From the NCBI RefSeq assembly GCF_014648555.1, contig NZ_BMRI01000020.1, positions 39,004-88,364 of the forward strand: a stretch of DNA of 49,361 bases. Direction: 5' to 3'. The stretch comes from Kitasatospora griseola. Its GTDB lineage: Bacteria; Actinomycetota; Actinomycetes; Streptomycetales; Streptomycetaceae. How positions within the stretch are numbered: position 1 is the first letter of the stretch; each line of letters opens with the position of its first letter. The notes beneath the pieces were generated by a model. That model was not told the origin of the DNA and made no database searches. It was given only the letters and a program-made list of their open reading frames with translations. Below, in pieces: positions 33,845 through 41,930 of the stretch. Both the position numbers and the translations under genes were made by a program.

Positions 33845-34234
33845 ATGACTACGCCCAAGCCCAAGAGCTCCCAGACCATGAAGCCCGCGACCGCGGCAAA
33901 GAAGCTGGGGATCTACCTGGCGGCGACCCCCGCCGAGTTCCAGGCGGGCGTCGTCACCCGCGACGAGCTCAACGCCATGCAGGCCACCCCGCCGCAGTGG
34001 CTCGCCGACCTGCGCCGCAACGGCCCGCACCCGCGCCAGGTGGTCGCCTCCCGCCTCGGCATCTCCGTCACCGGCCTGAACCGGGCCGGCGTCAGCGAGG
34101 CCCTCACCACCGAGCAGATCAACGCCCTCCGCGACGAGAACCCGGACTGGCTGCAGCGCGAGCGCACCATCCAGGCCGAGGTCCGCAAGGAAGCCCAGCG
34201 GATCAAGGACAAGCCGGCGCCGAAGAAGAAGTAG
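33845..34234 (+). CDS. DUF5997 family protein
   Basis: 129 aa, basic. M-x-P-x-T-A-A-K-K-L-G-I-Y-L near the start, then T-P-x-x-F-Q, L-x-x-M-Q-A-T-P-P-Q-W-L-A-D-L-R-R-N-G-P-H-P-R-x-V-V-A and a Lys-rich end. These match the DUF5997 family known to me from actinobacteria; function unknown. ATG 33845 is only 58 bases from the divergent LysR-like gene, with TATACC about 8 bases before the start, so the mRNA may be leaderless or nearly so. Followed by a perfect terminator. Confidence 0.8.
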   Translation: MTTPKPKSSQTMKPATAAKKLGIYLAATPAEFQAGVVTRDELNAMQATPPQWLADLRRNGPHPRQVVASRLGISVTGLNRAGVSEALTTEQINALRDENPDWLQRERTIQAEVRKEAQRIKDKPAPKKK

Positions 34235-34256
34235 CACCGAAGAAGACGCAGTACAG

Positions 34257-34299
34257 AACGCCCGGGGACGTGAGCCGGTTCACGTCCCCGGGCGTTTCT
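34257..34299 (+). terminator. Strong intrinsic terminator after DUF5997 gene
   Basis: Perfect 17-bp stem: AACGCCCGGGGACGTGA pairs with TCACGTCCCCGGGCGTT around GCCGGT, followed by TCTG. 22 bases after the stop codon. Confidence 0.9.
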
Positions 34300-34329
34300 G
34301 CGCTCCCGGTTGTTGCATTGCGGTGCTTC

Positions 34330-34363
34330 ATGTTCGAAAATGTTTGATGTGATGGTCGAACAT
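34330..34363. promoter_or_regulatory. galT operator candidate
   Basis: Inverted repeat ATGTTCGA (34330-34337) and TCGAACAT (34356-34363), enclosing TGTTTGATGTG (34341-34351). TGTTTGA followed by A/T and GTG recurs on the minus strand before galK (36771-36784), so both may bind the DeoR-type regulator encoded at 36861-37643. Confidence 0.5.
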
Positions 34364-34378
34364 CGAGGGAGCGCCGCC

Positions 34379-35461
34379 GTGCACAAGACGGTGACCAAGC
34401 TGGCCGACGGCCGGGAACTGATCTACTACGACGCCGAGCCCGTCGTGCGCGACGCGGTCGACGCCCGCCCGCTGAGCCCGGTGGCCGGCGTCTCCGAGGT
34501 CCGGGTCGACCCGTTCACCGGCGACGCGGTCACCATCGCCGCGCACCGGCAGGGCCGCACCTACCACCCGCCGGCCGACGAGTGCCCGCTGTGCCCGTCG
34601 CGGGACGGCCGGCTCAGCGAAGTGCCCGCCGCGGACTACCAGGTGGCGGTGTTCGAGAACCGCTTCCCGTCGCTGGCCGGCTCCTCCGCCGACCACGTCG
34701 CGCCCTGGTCGGACGGCCCGTACACGCTCGCCCCCGGCACCGGCCGGTGCGAGGTGGTGTGCTTCACCCCGGACCACGGCGCCTCCTTCGGCGACCTGAC
34801 GGAGCAGCAGGCCCGCCTGGTGCTGGACGCCTGGACCGACCGCACCGCCGAACTGCACGCCCGCCCCGACGTCCGGCAGGTGTACTGCTTCGAGAACCGC
34901 GGCGCGGACATCGGCGTCACCCTCGGCCACCCGCACGGCCAGATCTACGCCCTGCCGTTCACCACCCCGCGCACCGCGCAGGCCCTCGTCAAGGTCGCCG
35001 AGCACCGGCGGGCCACCGGCCGCAACCTGTACGACGACGTCCTCGCCGCCGAACGCGCGACCCTCGGCGACCCGGACTCCCGGGTGGTGCTGGCCGGCGA
35101 GCACTGGACGGCGTTCGTCCCGTTCGCCGCCCGCTGGCCGTACGAGGTGCACCTGTACCCCAACCGGCGGGTCGCCGACCTCACCGAGCTCGACGAGCCG
35201 GCCCGCGCCGAGTTCCCGCGGATCTACCTCGACCTGCTGCGCCGCTTCGACCGGCTGTTCCCCGAGCCGGCCCCCTACATCGCCGCCTGGCACCAGGCGC
35301 CGCGCCCCGCCGAGGCCGAACTCGCCCTGCACCTGGAGCTGTTCACCATCCGGCGGACGGCCGGCAAGCTCAAGTACCTGGCCGGCACCGAGTCCGGCAT
35401 GGGCGCGTTCATGAACGACATCCGCCCCGAGACCGCCGCCCGCACGCTGCGCGAGCTGTAG
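34379..35461 (+). CDS. galT: Galactose-1-phosphate uridylyltransferase
   Basis: 360 aa. Active-site H-P-H-G-Q with the nucleophilic histidine at 186 (H184-P-H186), preceded by F-E-N-R-G-A-D-I-G; zinc-type Cys pair C-P-L-C at 69-72; F-E-N-R-F-P-S-L. It transfers UMP from UDP-glucose to galactose-1-phosphate. GTG 34379 with GAGGGAG upstream (an ATG 69 bases earlier would remove the operator and lacks a ribosome site). Convergent with galK, unusual in that the two are often co-directional; galE is not in the window. Confidence 0.95.
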   Translation: MHKTVTKLADGRELIYYDAEPVVRDAVDARPLSPVAGVSEVRVDPFTGDAVTIAAHRQGRTYHPPADECPLCPSRDGRLSEVPAADYQVAVFENRFPSLAGSSADHVAPWSDGPYTLAPGTGRCEVVCFTPDHGASFGDLTEQQARLVLDAWTDRTAELHARPDVRQVYCFENRGADIGVTLGHPHGQIYALPFTTPRTAQALVKVAEHRRATGRNLYDDVLAAERATLGDPDSRVVLAGEHWTAFVPFAARWPYEVHLYPNRRVADLTELDEPARAEFPRIYLDLLRRFDRLFPEPAPYIAAWHQAPRPAEAELALHLELFTIRRTAGKLKYLAGTESGMGAFMNDIRPETAARTLREL

Positions 35462-35489
35462 AGCTCCGGCGGCTCGGCCGCGGCAGCGC

Positions 35490-35530
35490 GAAGCCCCGCC
35501 CGGGGAAGGGAAGTTCCCGGGCGGGGCTTC
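35490..35530. terminator. Bidirectional terminator between galT and galK
   Basis: Perfect 15-bp stem GAAGCCCCGCCCGGG with CCCGGGCGGGGCTTC, loop of 11 bases. Both genes end within 45 bases of it. Confidence 0.85.
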
Positions 35531-35572
35531 GTTCGTGCCGGCGTGCTGTCCGTGCCCGCGTGCTGTCCGTGC

Positions 35573-36718
35573 CTACGCGATGCGGTGCGCACCCGGCGAG
35601 GGGACGGCCGGGAAGACCAGCGGCGCGCCGAAGCCGGCCGCCGCGAACGCGGCGCGCACGGCCTGCTCGACGGCCGCCAGCCGGCCGGTGTCGACCAGCG
35701 CCAGCACCGAGCCGCCGAAGCCGCCGCCCATCATCCGGGCGCCCAGCGCGCCGGCCGCGTTCGCCGCCGACACCGCCAGGTCGGTCTCCGGGCAGGACAC
35801 CCGGTAGTCGTCGCGCAGCGAGGCGTGCCCGGCGGTCAGCACCGGGCCGAGCGCCCGCGGCTCGCCCGCGTCCAGCAGCCGGACGGTGTCCAGCACCCGC
35901 TGGTCCTCCGTCACCACGTGCCGCAGCAGCGGCCGCAGTTCGGCCGGCAGCTTCTCCTCGGCCGCCGCCAGCTCCGCGACGCCGATGTCGCGCAGCGCCC
36001 GCACCCCGAGCAGTTCGGCGGCCCGCTCGCAGCCCGCCCGCAGCGCGGCGTACGCGCCGTCGCCCAGGTCGTGCTTGACCCGGGTGTCGATCACCAGCAG
36101 CGACAGGCCCACGGCGGGCAGGTCGAGCGGCACCTGGCGGCCGGTCAGCGTCCGGGTGTCCAGGAAGAAGGCGTGGCCGGCGACGCAGCAGCTGGACGCC
36201 ATCTGGTCGAGCGCGCCGCACGGCACGCCGACGAAGTCGTTCTCGGCGCGCTGGGCGAGCAGCGCCCGGGTCGGGGCGTCCAGGCCGAGCCCGTACAGCT
36301 CGTCCAGGGCGATCGCGGTGGCGCACTCCAGCGCCGCCGAGGAGGACAGGCCCGCGCCGGTCGGCACGTCCGAGGTGAACGCCAGGTCCGCGCCGCCCAC
36401 CGGGTGGCCGGCCTGCGCCAGCGCCCAGAACACGCCCGCCGGGTAGGCGGCCCAGCCCGGGACCGCGCCCGGCGCGAGCCCGTCGAGGGCCAGCTCGGTG
36501 ACCTTCCCGTCGCCCTGTGCGCTGATCAGCCGGATCCGGCCGTCGGCGCGGCGGCGGGCCGCGACCCGGGTGGTGTGCGGGAGCGCCGCCGGCAGCACGA
36601 AGCCTTCGTTGTAGTCGGTGTGTTCGCCGATCACGTTGATCCGGCCGGGCGCGGCCCACACGCCGTCGGGGGCGTCACCGTAGGCGGCGGCGAAGGCGTC
36701 GGCGGCGTCGGTGGTCAT
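35573..36718 (-). CDS. galK: Galactokinase
   Basis: 381 aa. GHMP kinase with galactokinase signature G-R-I-N-V-I-G-E-H-T-D-Y-N-E-G-F-V-L-P near residue 27, ATP-binding P-T-G-A-G-L-S-S-S-A-A and third motif M-M-G-G-G-F-G-G. Phosphorylates galactose at C1 for GalT. ATG 36718. Divergent from the DeoR regulator gene with a 142 bp shared promoter region that carries the TGTTTGA-type box, so regulated with it. Confidence 0.95.
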   Translation of the reverse strand: MTTDAADAFAAAYGDAPDGVWAAPGRINVIGEHTDYNEGFVLPAALPHTTRVAARRRADGRIRLISAQGDGKVTELALDGLAPGAVPGWAAYPAGVFWALAQAGHPVGGADLAFTSDVPTGAGLSSSAALECATAIALDELYGLGLDAPTRALLAQRAENDFVGVPCGALDQMASSCCVAGHAFFLDTRTLTGRQVPLDLPAVGLSLLVIDTRVKHDLGDGAYAALRAGCERAAELLGVRALRDIGVAELAAAEEKLPAELRPLLRHVVTEDQRVLDTVRLLDAGEPRALGPVLTAGHASLRDDYRVSCPETDLAVSAANAAGALGARMMGGGFGGSVLALVDTGRLAAVEQAVRAAFAAAGFGAPLVFPAVPSPGAHRIA

Positions 36719-36770
36719 CGGGCTACTCCAGCGGGCGATCACGACATGGGAAGATCCTTCACGGATACTC

Positions 36771-36784
36771 AACACATTCAAACA
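36771..36784. promoter_or_regulatory. Candidate DeoR-type box between galK and regulator gene
   Basis: Minus-strand reading TGTTTGAATGTGTT. Shares TGTTTGA plus GTG with the galT upstream box at 34341-34351. Located 53 bases before the galK start and 77 before the regulator start, suitable for control of galK and autoregulation. Confidence 0.45.
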
Positions 36785-36860
36785 CACAGCACCAGAGCCG
36801 AACAGCGTTCGGTCGGTCGACTATGCTGACGGCTCCCCAGACACCCCGGTGGAGGACCGA

Positions 36861-37643
36861 GTGACCGACGGCGTACTGCTCGCCGCCCAGCGGCGGGCGC
36901 TGATCCTCGACCAGGTGCGCCGCCACGGAGCCGTCAAGGTCGCCGAACTGGTCGACCGGCTCGGGGTCTCCGACATGACCGTCCGCCGCGACCTGGACGC
37001 CCTCGCCCGCACCGGCGCCGTCCGCAAGGTCCACGGCGGGGCCGTCGCCCGCACCGCCGCCGCCGAGGAGCCCGCCTTCGAGGCCAAGTCCGGCCTGGAG
37101 ACCGACACCAAGGCCGCGCTCGCCGAGGCCGCCGCCGCGCAGGTCCAGCCCGGCAGCGTGGTCGCGATCTCGGCCGGCACCACCACCTACGCCGTCGCCG
37201 CCCGCCTGCTCGACGTCCCCGGCCTGACCGTCGTCACCAACTCCCTCCCCGTCGCCGAACTGCTGCGCACCCACCCCGGCGAGGACGGCCCCGACCTGCT
37301 GCTCACCGGCGGCGCCCCCACCCGCTCCGCCGCGCTGGTCGGCCCGCTCGCCGACCAGGCGATCCGCTCCCTGCACGTCGACCTGCTGATCATCGGCGCC
37401 CACGGCGTCAGCGAACACGCCGGCCTCACCACCCCCAACCTCGCCGAGGCCCAGACCAACCGCGCCCTGATCGCCTCCGCCCACCGCACCGTCGCCGTCG
37501 CCGACCACACCAAGTGGGGCATCGTCGGCCTCAGCAGCTTCGCCGCCCTCACCGACCTCGACTGCTTCATCACCGACCACGACATCCCGGCGGACGCCCG
37601 CGCCACTCTCACCGAGACCTGCGGCGCACTGCTCGTCGTCTGA
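36861..37643 (+). CDS. DeoR/GlpR-family transcriptional regulator
   Basis: 260 aa. N-terminal HTH_DeoR (R-x-x-I-L-D-Q-V-R-R-H-G-A-V-K-V, then V-S-D-M-T-V-R-R-D-L) followed by the DeoR sugar-phosphate-sensing domain (S-A-G-T-T-T-Y, V-V-T-N-S-L, L-L-T-G-G, D-H-T-K-W-G). Expected to bind a phosphorylated sugar and repress the galactose genes. GTG 36861 preceded by GGAGGACCGA is chosen over upstream frames because the HTH begins 9 residues later. Divergent from galK. Confidence 0.9.
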   Translation: MTDGVLLAAQRRALILDQVRRHGAVKVAELVDRLGVSDMTVRRDLDALARTGAVRKVHGGAVARTAAAEEPAFEAKSGLETDTKAALAEAAAAQVQPGSVVAISAGTTTYAVAARLLDVPGLTVVTNSLPVAELLRTHPGEDGPDLLLTGGAPTRSAALVGPLADQAIRSLHVDLLIIGAHGVSEHAGLTTPNLAEAQTNRALIASAHRTVAVADHTKWGIVGLSSFAALTDLDCFITDHDIPADARATLTETCGALLVV

Positions 37644-37702
37644 GGGCCCGCCGGGCCCGGCTGGGTAGAGTCGGGCGCGAACGGCAACGGGGAGGCGCGC
37701 GG

Positions 37703-38971
37703 ATGGACGTCGCGGTGTGGGCGGCGGTGCGGCGGCGGCCTCTGCGGTTCCTGGTGTCCGGGTGGCCGTGGCGGGTCTGGGCCCTGCTGGTGGGCGGGGC
37801 GGTGCAGGGGGCACTGACGCTGGTGGTGCTGGTTGTCGGGGTGCTGGTGGGCGTCGCGCTGTCGGCGGTCGGGGTCGGGCTGGCGGTGCTGGCCGGGACG
37901 GCCGTGCTCGGGGTGCCGGTCGGGGCGCTGGAACGCCGCCGCCTGCGCCTGGTCGAGCCGGTCCGACTCGCCGATCCGCACCGGACGCCGGCCCGGCGCT
38001 GGCTCCGCACCCGGCTGCGCGAGCGGGCGACCTGGCGCGAACTCGGGTACGCCGCCGTGCTGTCGACCCTGTTCAGCGCGGTCGGCCTGGTGTTCGCGGC
38101 GGGCATCGCCTTCTGCCTGATGCTGGTGGCCGCGCCGGTGTTCATCTGGGCGGTGAGCCCGGACACCGTGATGCTGGTGCCCGGCCGGGCGGTCTCGGGG
38201 CCGGCGGACGGGCTCGCCGCGAGCGCCGTCGGCCTGCTCGGGCTGGTGGTCGCGGCGTACAGCGGCGCGCTGCTGGCCGGCGCGCAAGTCAGGCTCGCCC
38301 GGCTGCTGTTGACCGTCCGGGAGCAGGACCTCGGCGCGCAGGTGGTCGAACTCACCCGCTCCCGGGCCCGGTTGGCGGACGCCTTCGAGGCCGAACGGCG
38401 CCGCATCGAACGCGACCTGCACGACGGCGCGCAGCAGCAGCTGGTCGCCCTCGGCATGACGCTGGGCCTGGCCGAACTCGAACTGCGCGGCCAGGACGGC
38501 CCGGCCGCCGCACTCGTCACCCGGGCCCGCGGCGAGGCACGGCTCGCCCTCGACCAGCTCCGCGCCCTGGTGCGCGGCATCCACCCGCAGGTCCTCACGG
38601 ACCACGGACTGCCCGCCGCGGTCGCCGAGTTGGCGCTCCGTCACCCGGTGCCGGTACGGGTCGACCTGGAGCTGCCGCGACGGCTGCCCGGGCCGGTGGA
38701 GAGCGCCGCGTACTTCACCGTCACCGAGGCCCTCACCAACGCCGCCAAGCACAGCGGCGCCGACGAGATCGCCGTCCGCGGCGCGCTGGACGGCGACACG
38801 CTGGTGCTGTCCGTCACCGACAACGGGCGCGGCGGCGCCGACCCCGCCACCGGCGCCGGCCTGCAGGGCCTGGCCGACCGGGTGGCGATCCTGAAAGGAC
38901 GTCTGACCGTGACCAGCCCCGCCGGTGGGCCGACCCGCCTGCACCTGGAGGTGCCGTGCTCCGGATCGTGA
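37703..38971 (+). CDS. Two-component sensor histidine kinase, NarL/DesK type
   Basis: 422 aa. Two pairs of membrane helices (about 28-75 and 117-150, then 170-195) with little extracellular sequence, then DHp H-box E-R-R-R-I-E-R-D-L-H-D-G-A-Q with His240 as phosphoacceptor (HisKA_3), and HATPase N-box E-A-L-T-N-A-A-K-H-S and G-box D-N-G-R-G-G. ATG 37703 with GGGGAGG. Its 3' end overlaps the response regulator by 16 bp. The near-absence of an extracytoplasmic domain suggests membrane-intrinsic sensing (lipid state or antibiotic). Confidence 0.9.
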   Translation: MDVAVWAAVRRRPLRFLVSGWPWRVWALLVGGAVQGALTLVVLVVGVLVGVALSAVGVGLAVLAGTAVLGVPVGALERRRLRLVEPVRLADPHRTPARRWLRTRLRERATWRELGYAAVLSTLFSAVGLVFAAGIAFCLMLVAAPVFIWAVSPDTVMLVPGRAVSGPADGLAASAVGLLGLVVAAYSGALLAGAQVRLARLLLTVREQDLGAQVVELTRSRARLADAFEAERRRIERDLHDGAQQQLVALGMTLGLAELELRGQDGPAAALVTRARGEARLALDQLRALVRGIHPQVLTDHGLPAAVAELALRHPVPVRVDLELPRRLPGPVESAAYFTVTEALTNAAKHSGADEIAVRGALDGDTLVLSVTDNGRGGADPATGAGLQGLADRVAILKGRLTVTSPAGGPTRLHLEVPCSGS

Positions 38972-39654
38972 TCGCCGAGGACGCCGTGCTGCTCCGGGCC
39001 GGCCTCGCCGAACTGCTCACCCGGCTCGGCCACCGCGTCACCGCCTCCGTCGGCGACGCCGAACAACTGATCCGGGCCGTCGACGAGGACCGCCCCGACG
39101 TGGTCGTCACCGACGTCCGGATGCCCCCCGAGCACCGCGACGAGGGCCTGCGCGCCGCGCTGTACCTGCGCGAACAGCACCCCGGCCTGCCCGTCCTGGT
39201 GCTCTCCCAGTACGTCGCCACCGCCTACGCGACGCGTCTGCTCGGAGCGGCCACCGCCGACCGGGGCGGCCTCGGCTACCTGCTCAAGGACCGGGTGATG
39301 GACGTCGCCGACTTCACCGACGCCCTCGAACGCGTCGCCTCCGGCCAGACCGTCATCGACCCCGAGGTGGTCCGCATCCTGCTCGCCCACCGCACCGCCG
39401 ACGACCCGCTGCGCCGCCTCACGCCCCGGGAGCACGAAGTGCTCGCCCTGATGGCGGAGGGCTTCAACAACCAGACCATCGCCCACCGCCTCACCGTCAC
39501 CGAGGCGTCGGTGGTCAAGCACGCGGGCAACATTTTCATGAAGCTCGACCTCGACCCCACCGAGGGCAACCGCCGGGTCCTGGCGGTCCTCGCCTATCGC
39601 AACAGCACCGCGGAAGCGCCGAGCGGCGCCGGCCCGCAGTCGACGAGGTCATGA
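38956..39654 (+). CDS. LuxR/NarL-type response regulator
   Basis: 232 aa. Receiver domain with E-D near residue 8 and phosphoacceptor Asp53 in V-V-V-T-D-V-R-M-P-P; conserved Lys in Y-L-L-K-D. C-terminal LuxR HTH: L-T-P-R-E-H-E-V-L-A-L-M-A-E-G, N-N-Q-T-I-A, then V-V-K-H. GTG 38956 with GGAGGT upstream and inside the kinase gene. Partner of the kinase just upstream. Target genes unknown. Confidence 0.9.
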   Translation: MLRIVIAEDAVLLRAGLAELLTRLGHRVTASVGDAEQLIRAVDEDRPDVVVTDVRMPPEHRDEGLRAALYLREQHPGLPVLVLSQYVATAYATRLLGAATADRGGLGYLLKDRVMDVADFTDALERVASGQTVIDPEVVRILLAHRTADDPLRRLTPREHEVLALMAEGFNNQTIAHRLTVTEASVVKHAGNIFMKLDLDPTEGNRRVLAVLAYRNSTAEAPSGAGPQSTRS

Positions 39655-39724
39655 CCGAATCTGGCCGGAAGACCGGGCCCGCGACGGGCCGCGCTGCTAT
39701 GACTCTCCTACGCGGTCGATCATG

Positions 39725-39737
39725 TGACGCCGCGTCA
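39725..39737. promoter_or_regulatory. Palindrome TGACGCCGCGTCA upstream of PEP-mutase-like gene
   Basis: Perfect 13-base palindrome (6-base arms, central C), 28 bases before the GTG start. A related site TGACG-CAT-CGTCA lies just after the same gene. Operator for an unidentified regulator. Confidence 0.5.
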
Positions 39738-39764
39738 GAGCAGTTGCACTGAGGAGAGATTCGC

Positions 39765-40598
39765 GTGGTGGAGAAGGCGCAGCAGGCCAAGGCGGAGTCG
39801 TTGCGGGCGCTGCACTCGGAAGGGGTCCTGGTCCTGCCCAACGCATGGGACGCGGGCAGTGCGGCCGTGATCGCGGCGGCCGGGGCGAAGGCCATTGCCA
39901 CGACGAGCGGCGGCGTGGCCTGGTCGCGGGGCCGGACCGACGGACACGGTCTGACCCGGGAGGAGATGATCGAGCAGGTCCGGCGGATCGCCGCCGCGGT
40001 GGACGTCCCGGTGACGGCCGACGTCGAGGGCGGCTACGGCCCGACCCCGGAGGACGTCGCCAAGACCGTCGAGGCCGCGATCGAGGCCGGCGCGGTGGGC
40101 GTGAACCTTGAGGACTCGGTCGCGCCCGGCGGGCCGCTGTTCGACGTGCAGGAGCAGGCGGCGCGCCTGCGCGCGGCCCGCGCCGCGGCCGAGGCGGCCG
40201 GGCTGCCCGAGCTGGTGATCAACGTGCGCACCGATGTGTTCCTGTTCGGCATCGGCGAGCCCGAGGGCCGCCTGGACGAGGTGATCGCCCGTGCCGCCGC
40301 CTACGCGGAGGCCGGTGCGGACAGCCTCTTCGTGCCCGGCCTGGTCGACCTGGACGCCCTGGCCGTCCTGGTGAAGGCGACCGCCCTGCCGGTCAACGTG
40401 ATGGCCTGGCCGGGCGCCCCGTCCGTCGCCGAGTTCGAGGCGGCGGGCGTGCGCCGGGTCAGCCTCGGCACCGCCGTCGCGCAGTCGGCGTACACGGTCG
40501 CCCGGCGCGCGGCCGTCGAGGCGCTGACCAAGGGCACCTACGAGGAGCTGGGCGACTCGCTCGACTTCGGCACCATGAACAGCTACTTCGCCCGCTGA
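39765..40598 (+). CDS. Isocitrate lyase/PEP mutase superfamily protein
   Basis: 277 aa TIM-barrel. L-P-N-A-W-D-A-G-S-A near the N-terminus, T-A-D-V-E-G-G-Y-G (metal-binding Asp), V-N-L-E-D, and V-N-V-R-T-D. It lacks the K-K-C-G-H catalytic loop of isocitrate lyase and is closer to carboxyvinyl-carboxyphosphonate mutase or oxaloacetate-hydrolase-like members. GTG 39765 (a second GTG follows directly) with GAGGAGAG upstream. Monocistronic, flanked by two TGACG-CGTCA palindromes. Nothing nearby supports phosphonate synthesis, so the role is probably C-C bond chemistry on an oxo- or methyl-carboxylate. Confidence 0.85.
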   Translation: MVEKAQQAKAESLRALHSEGVLVLPNAWDAGSAAVIAAAGAKAIATTSGGVAWSRGRTDGHGLTREEMIEQVRRIAAAVDVPVTADVEGGYGPTPEDVAKTVEAAIEAGAVGVNLEDSVAPGGPLFDVQEQAARLRAARAAAEAAGLPELVINVRTDVFLFGIGEPEGRLDEVIARAAAYAEAGADSLFVPGLVDLDALAVLVKATALPVNVMAWPGAPSVAEFEAAGVRRVSLGTAVAQSAYTVARRAAVEALTKGTYEELGDSLDFGTMNSYFAR

Positions 40599-40608
40599 CA
40601 CGGCGAAC

Positions 40609-40621
40609 TGACGCATCGTCA
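40609..40621. promoter_or_regulatory. Palindrome TGACG-CAT-CGTCA after PEP-mutase-like gene
   Basis: Five-base perfect arms with a 3-base centre, 10 bases after the stop codon, partly before the terminator hairpin. Same arms as the site at 39725. Confidence 0.4.
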
Positions 40622-40624
40622 AGA

Positions 40625-40656
40625 ACGGCCGTGCCGGTTCCGACCGGCACGGCCGT
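40625..40656. terminator. Strong stem-loop terminator
   Basis: Perfect 14-bp stem ACGGCCGTGCCGGT with ACCGGCACGGCCGT around a TCCG loop, between the convergent PEP-mutase-like and glycosyltransferase genes. Confidence 0.85.
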
Positions 40657-40734
40657 GCGTGCTTCCCCGGGGCGGTTGTCCAGTCCGGTCGACGCTTTCG
40701 GCCAATTCGTCCCGACGATTTCGATCGGCGGAGG

Positions 40735-41868
40735 TCAGGCCCTCGCCGGCTGTGCCTCCCCGGCGAGGAGGGCGTTCAGCCGGTCTGCGGTGGCGTCCCA
40801 CGACCACTGCTGCTGGACCCATGCGCGGCCGAACTCGCCCGCGCGGGACGGGTCTTCGAGGAAGCGTGCGACGGCGTCGGCGAGGGCGGGGAGGTCGCGG
40901 CCGTTCACCACGGCGCCGGTGCGGCCGGGCCGGACGGCGTCCGGGGCGCCGCCGGAGTCGCCTGCGACGACCGGGAGTTCGGCGGCCGAGGCCTCCAGGA
41001 AGACGATGCCGAGGCCCTCCGCCTCCAGGCCCGCGCGGCGGGTCCGGCACGGCATCGCGAAGACGTCCGCCGCCGCGTAGAACGGGGCGGTGTCGGCGTG
41101 CCGGTGGCCGCCGGCGAAGACGACGGCGCCAGGCGCGTGACTCTCCGCCAGACGTCGCAGCCGGGCCTCGTCCGGGCCCTGGCCGACCAGCAGCAGGGCG
41201 GTGCCCGGAACCCGCCGGCGGATCGCGGGCAGCGCGCGGATCAGCGCGTCCTGCCCCTTGCGCGGCACCAGCCGGGCCACGCACAGCACCACGGGCGCGT
41301 CCCCGAGGCCGAACTGCGCGCGGACCGCGCGACGAGCGGCGGGCGAGGGGCGGAAGAGCGACGGGTCGACCCCCGGCACCAGCCGCGACAGGCTCGCGTC
41401 CGGGCCCAGTGCGGGGGCGATCCGCCGCCGGGTGTACTCGCCGAGGTACGTGACGACGTCGCAGTGGGCGCCGATCCGACGCAGCAGGCTGCGGGCCCCC
41501 GGCGTCCGGGCCCACCAGATCTCGTGCCCGTGCGTGGTGGCCACCAGCCGCCGCACGCCGCCGCGCCGCAACGCCGGGGCCATCGCCGCGAGCGGCGCCG
41601 CCGCCCCGAACCACACCCGGTCGCACCCGTGCGCCCGGGCCAGCTCGACCGCCCGCCGAGTCACCCGCCCCGTCGGCAGCAGCATCCGCGACCGGTCACG
41701 GACCACCGGGAACGGGAGCGTCGCGTCGTACGCCTCCGCGCCGGGCTCGGCGGAGGTGTAGACGACCACGTCGTTCCCGGGGACCCGGACGGCCATCTCG
41801 TGGACGAAGGTCTCGATGCCGCCCTGCCGGGGCGGGAAGTCGTTGGTGACGATCAGGGTGGTGGACAC
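40735..41868 (-). CDS. GT4-family glycosyltransferase (PimB-like)
   Basis: 377 aa. N-terminal T-N-D-F-P-P-R-Q-G-G-I-E-T-F (acceptor-side GT-B motif), then V-A-R-L-V-P-R-K-G-Q-D-A-L (donor phosphate contact K of GT4) and C-terminal E-G-L-G-I-V-F-L-E-A-S-A (E-x7-E nucleotide-sugar motif). This set is close to PimB, the GDP-mannose-dependent phosphatidyl-myo-inositol mannosyltransferase of actinobacteria. GTG 41868. It follows a GT87-like membrane protein on the same strand, 62 bp apart, suggesting a shared role in phosphatidylinositol mannoside or envelope glycan synthesis. Confidence 0.85.
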   Translation of the reverse strand: MSTTLIVTNDFPPRQGGIETFVHEMAVRVPGNDVVVYTSAEPGAEAYDATLPFPVVRDRSRMLLPTGRVTRRAVELARAHGCDRVWFGAAAPLAAMAPALRRGGVRRLVATTHGHEIWWARTPGARSLLRRIGAHCDVVTYLGEYTRRRIAPALGPDASLSRLVPGVDPSLFRPSPAARRAVRAQFGLGDAPVVLCVARLVPRKGQDALIRALPAIRRRVPGTALLLVGQGPDEARLRRLAESHAPGAVVFAGGHRHADTAPFYAAADVFAMPCRTRRAGLEAEGLGIVFLEASAAELPVVAGDSGGAPDAVRPGRTGAVVNGRDLPALADAVARFLEDPSRAGEFGRAWVQQQWSWDATADRLNALLAGEAQPARA

Positions 41869-41930
41869 GGGTGCCTCGCAGGGGATCGGGGACGGCGGGG
41901 GGCCGATGGCGCAGAGGTCCTGGCCGCGGC

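Noticed and set aside
39765..40598. Phosphonate biosynthesis suggested by a PEP mutase-like enzyme
   Set aside because: No phosphonopyruvate decarboxylase or other phosphonate genes in the window, and the family has many non-phosphonate members.
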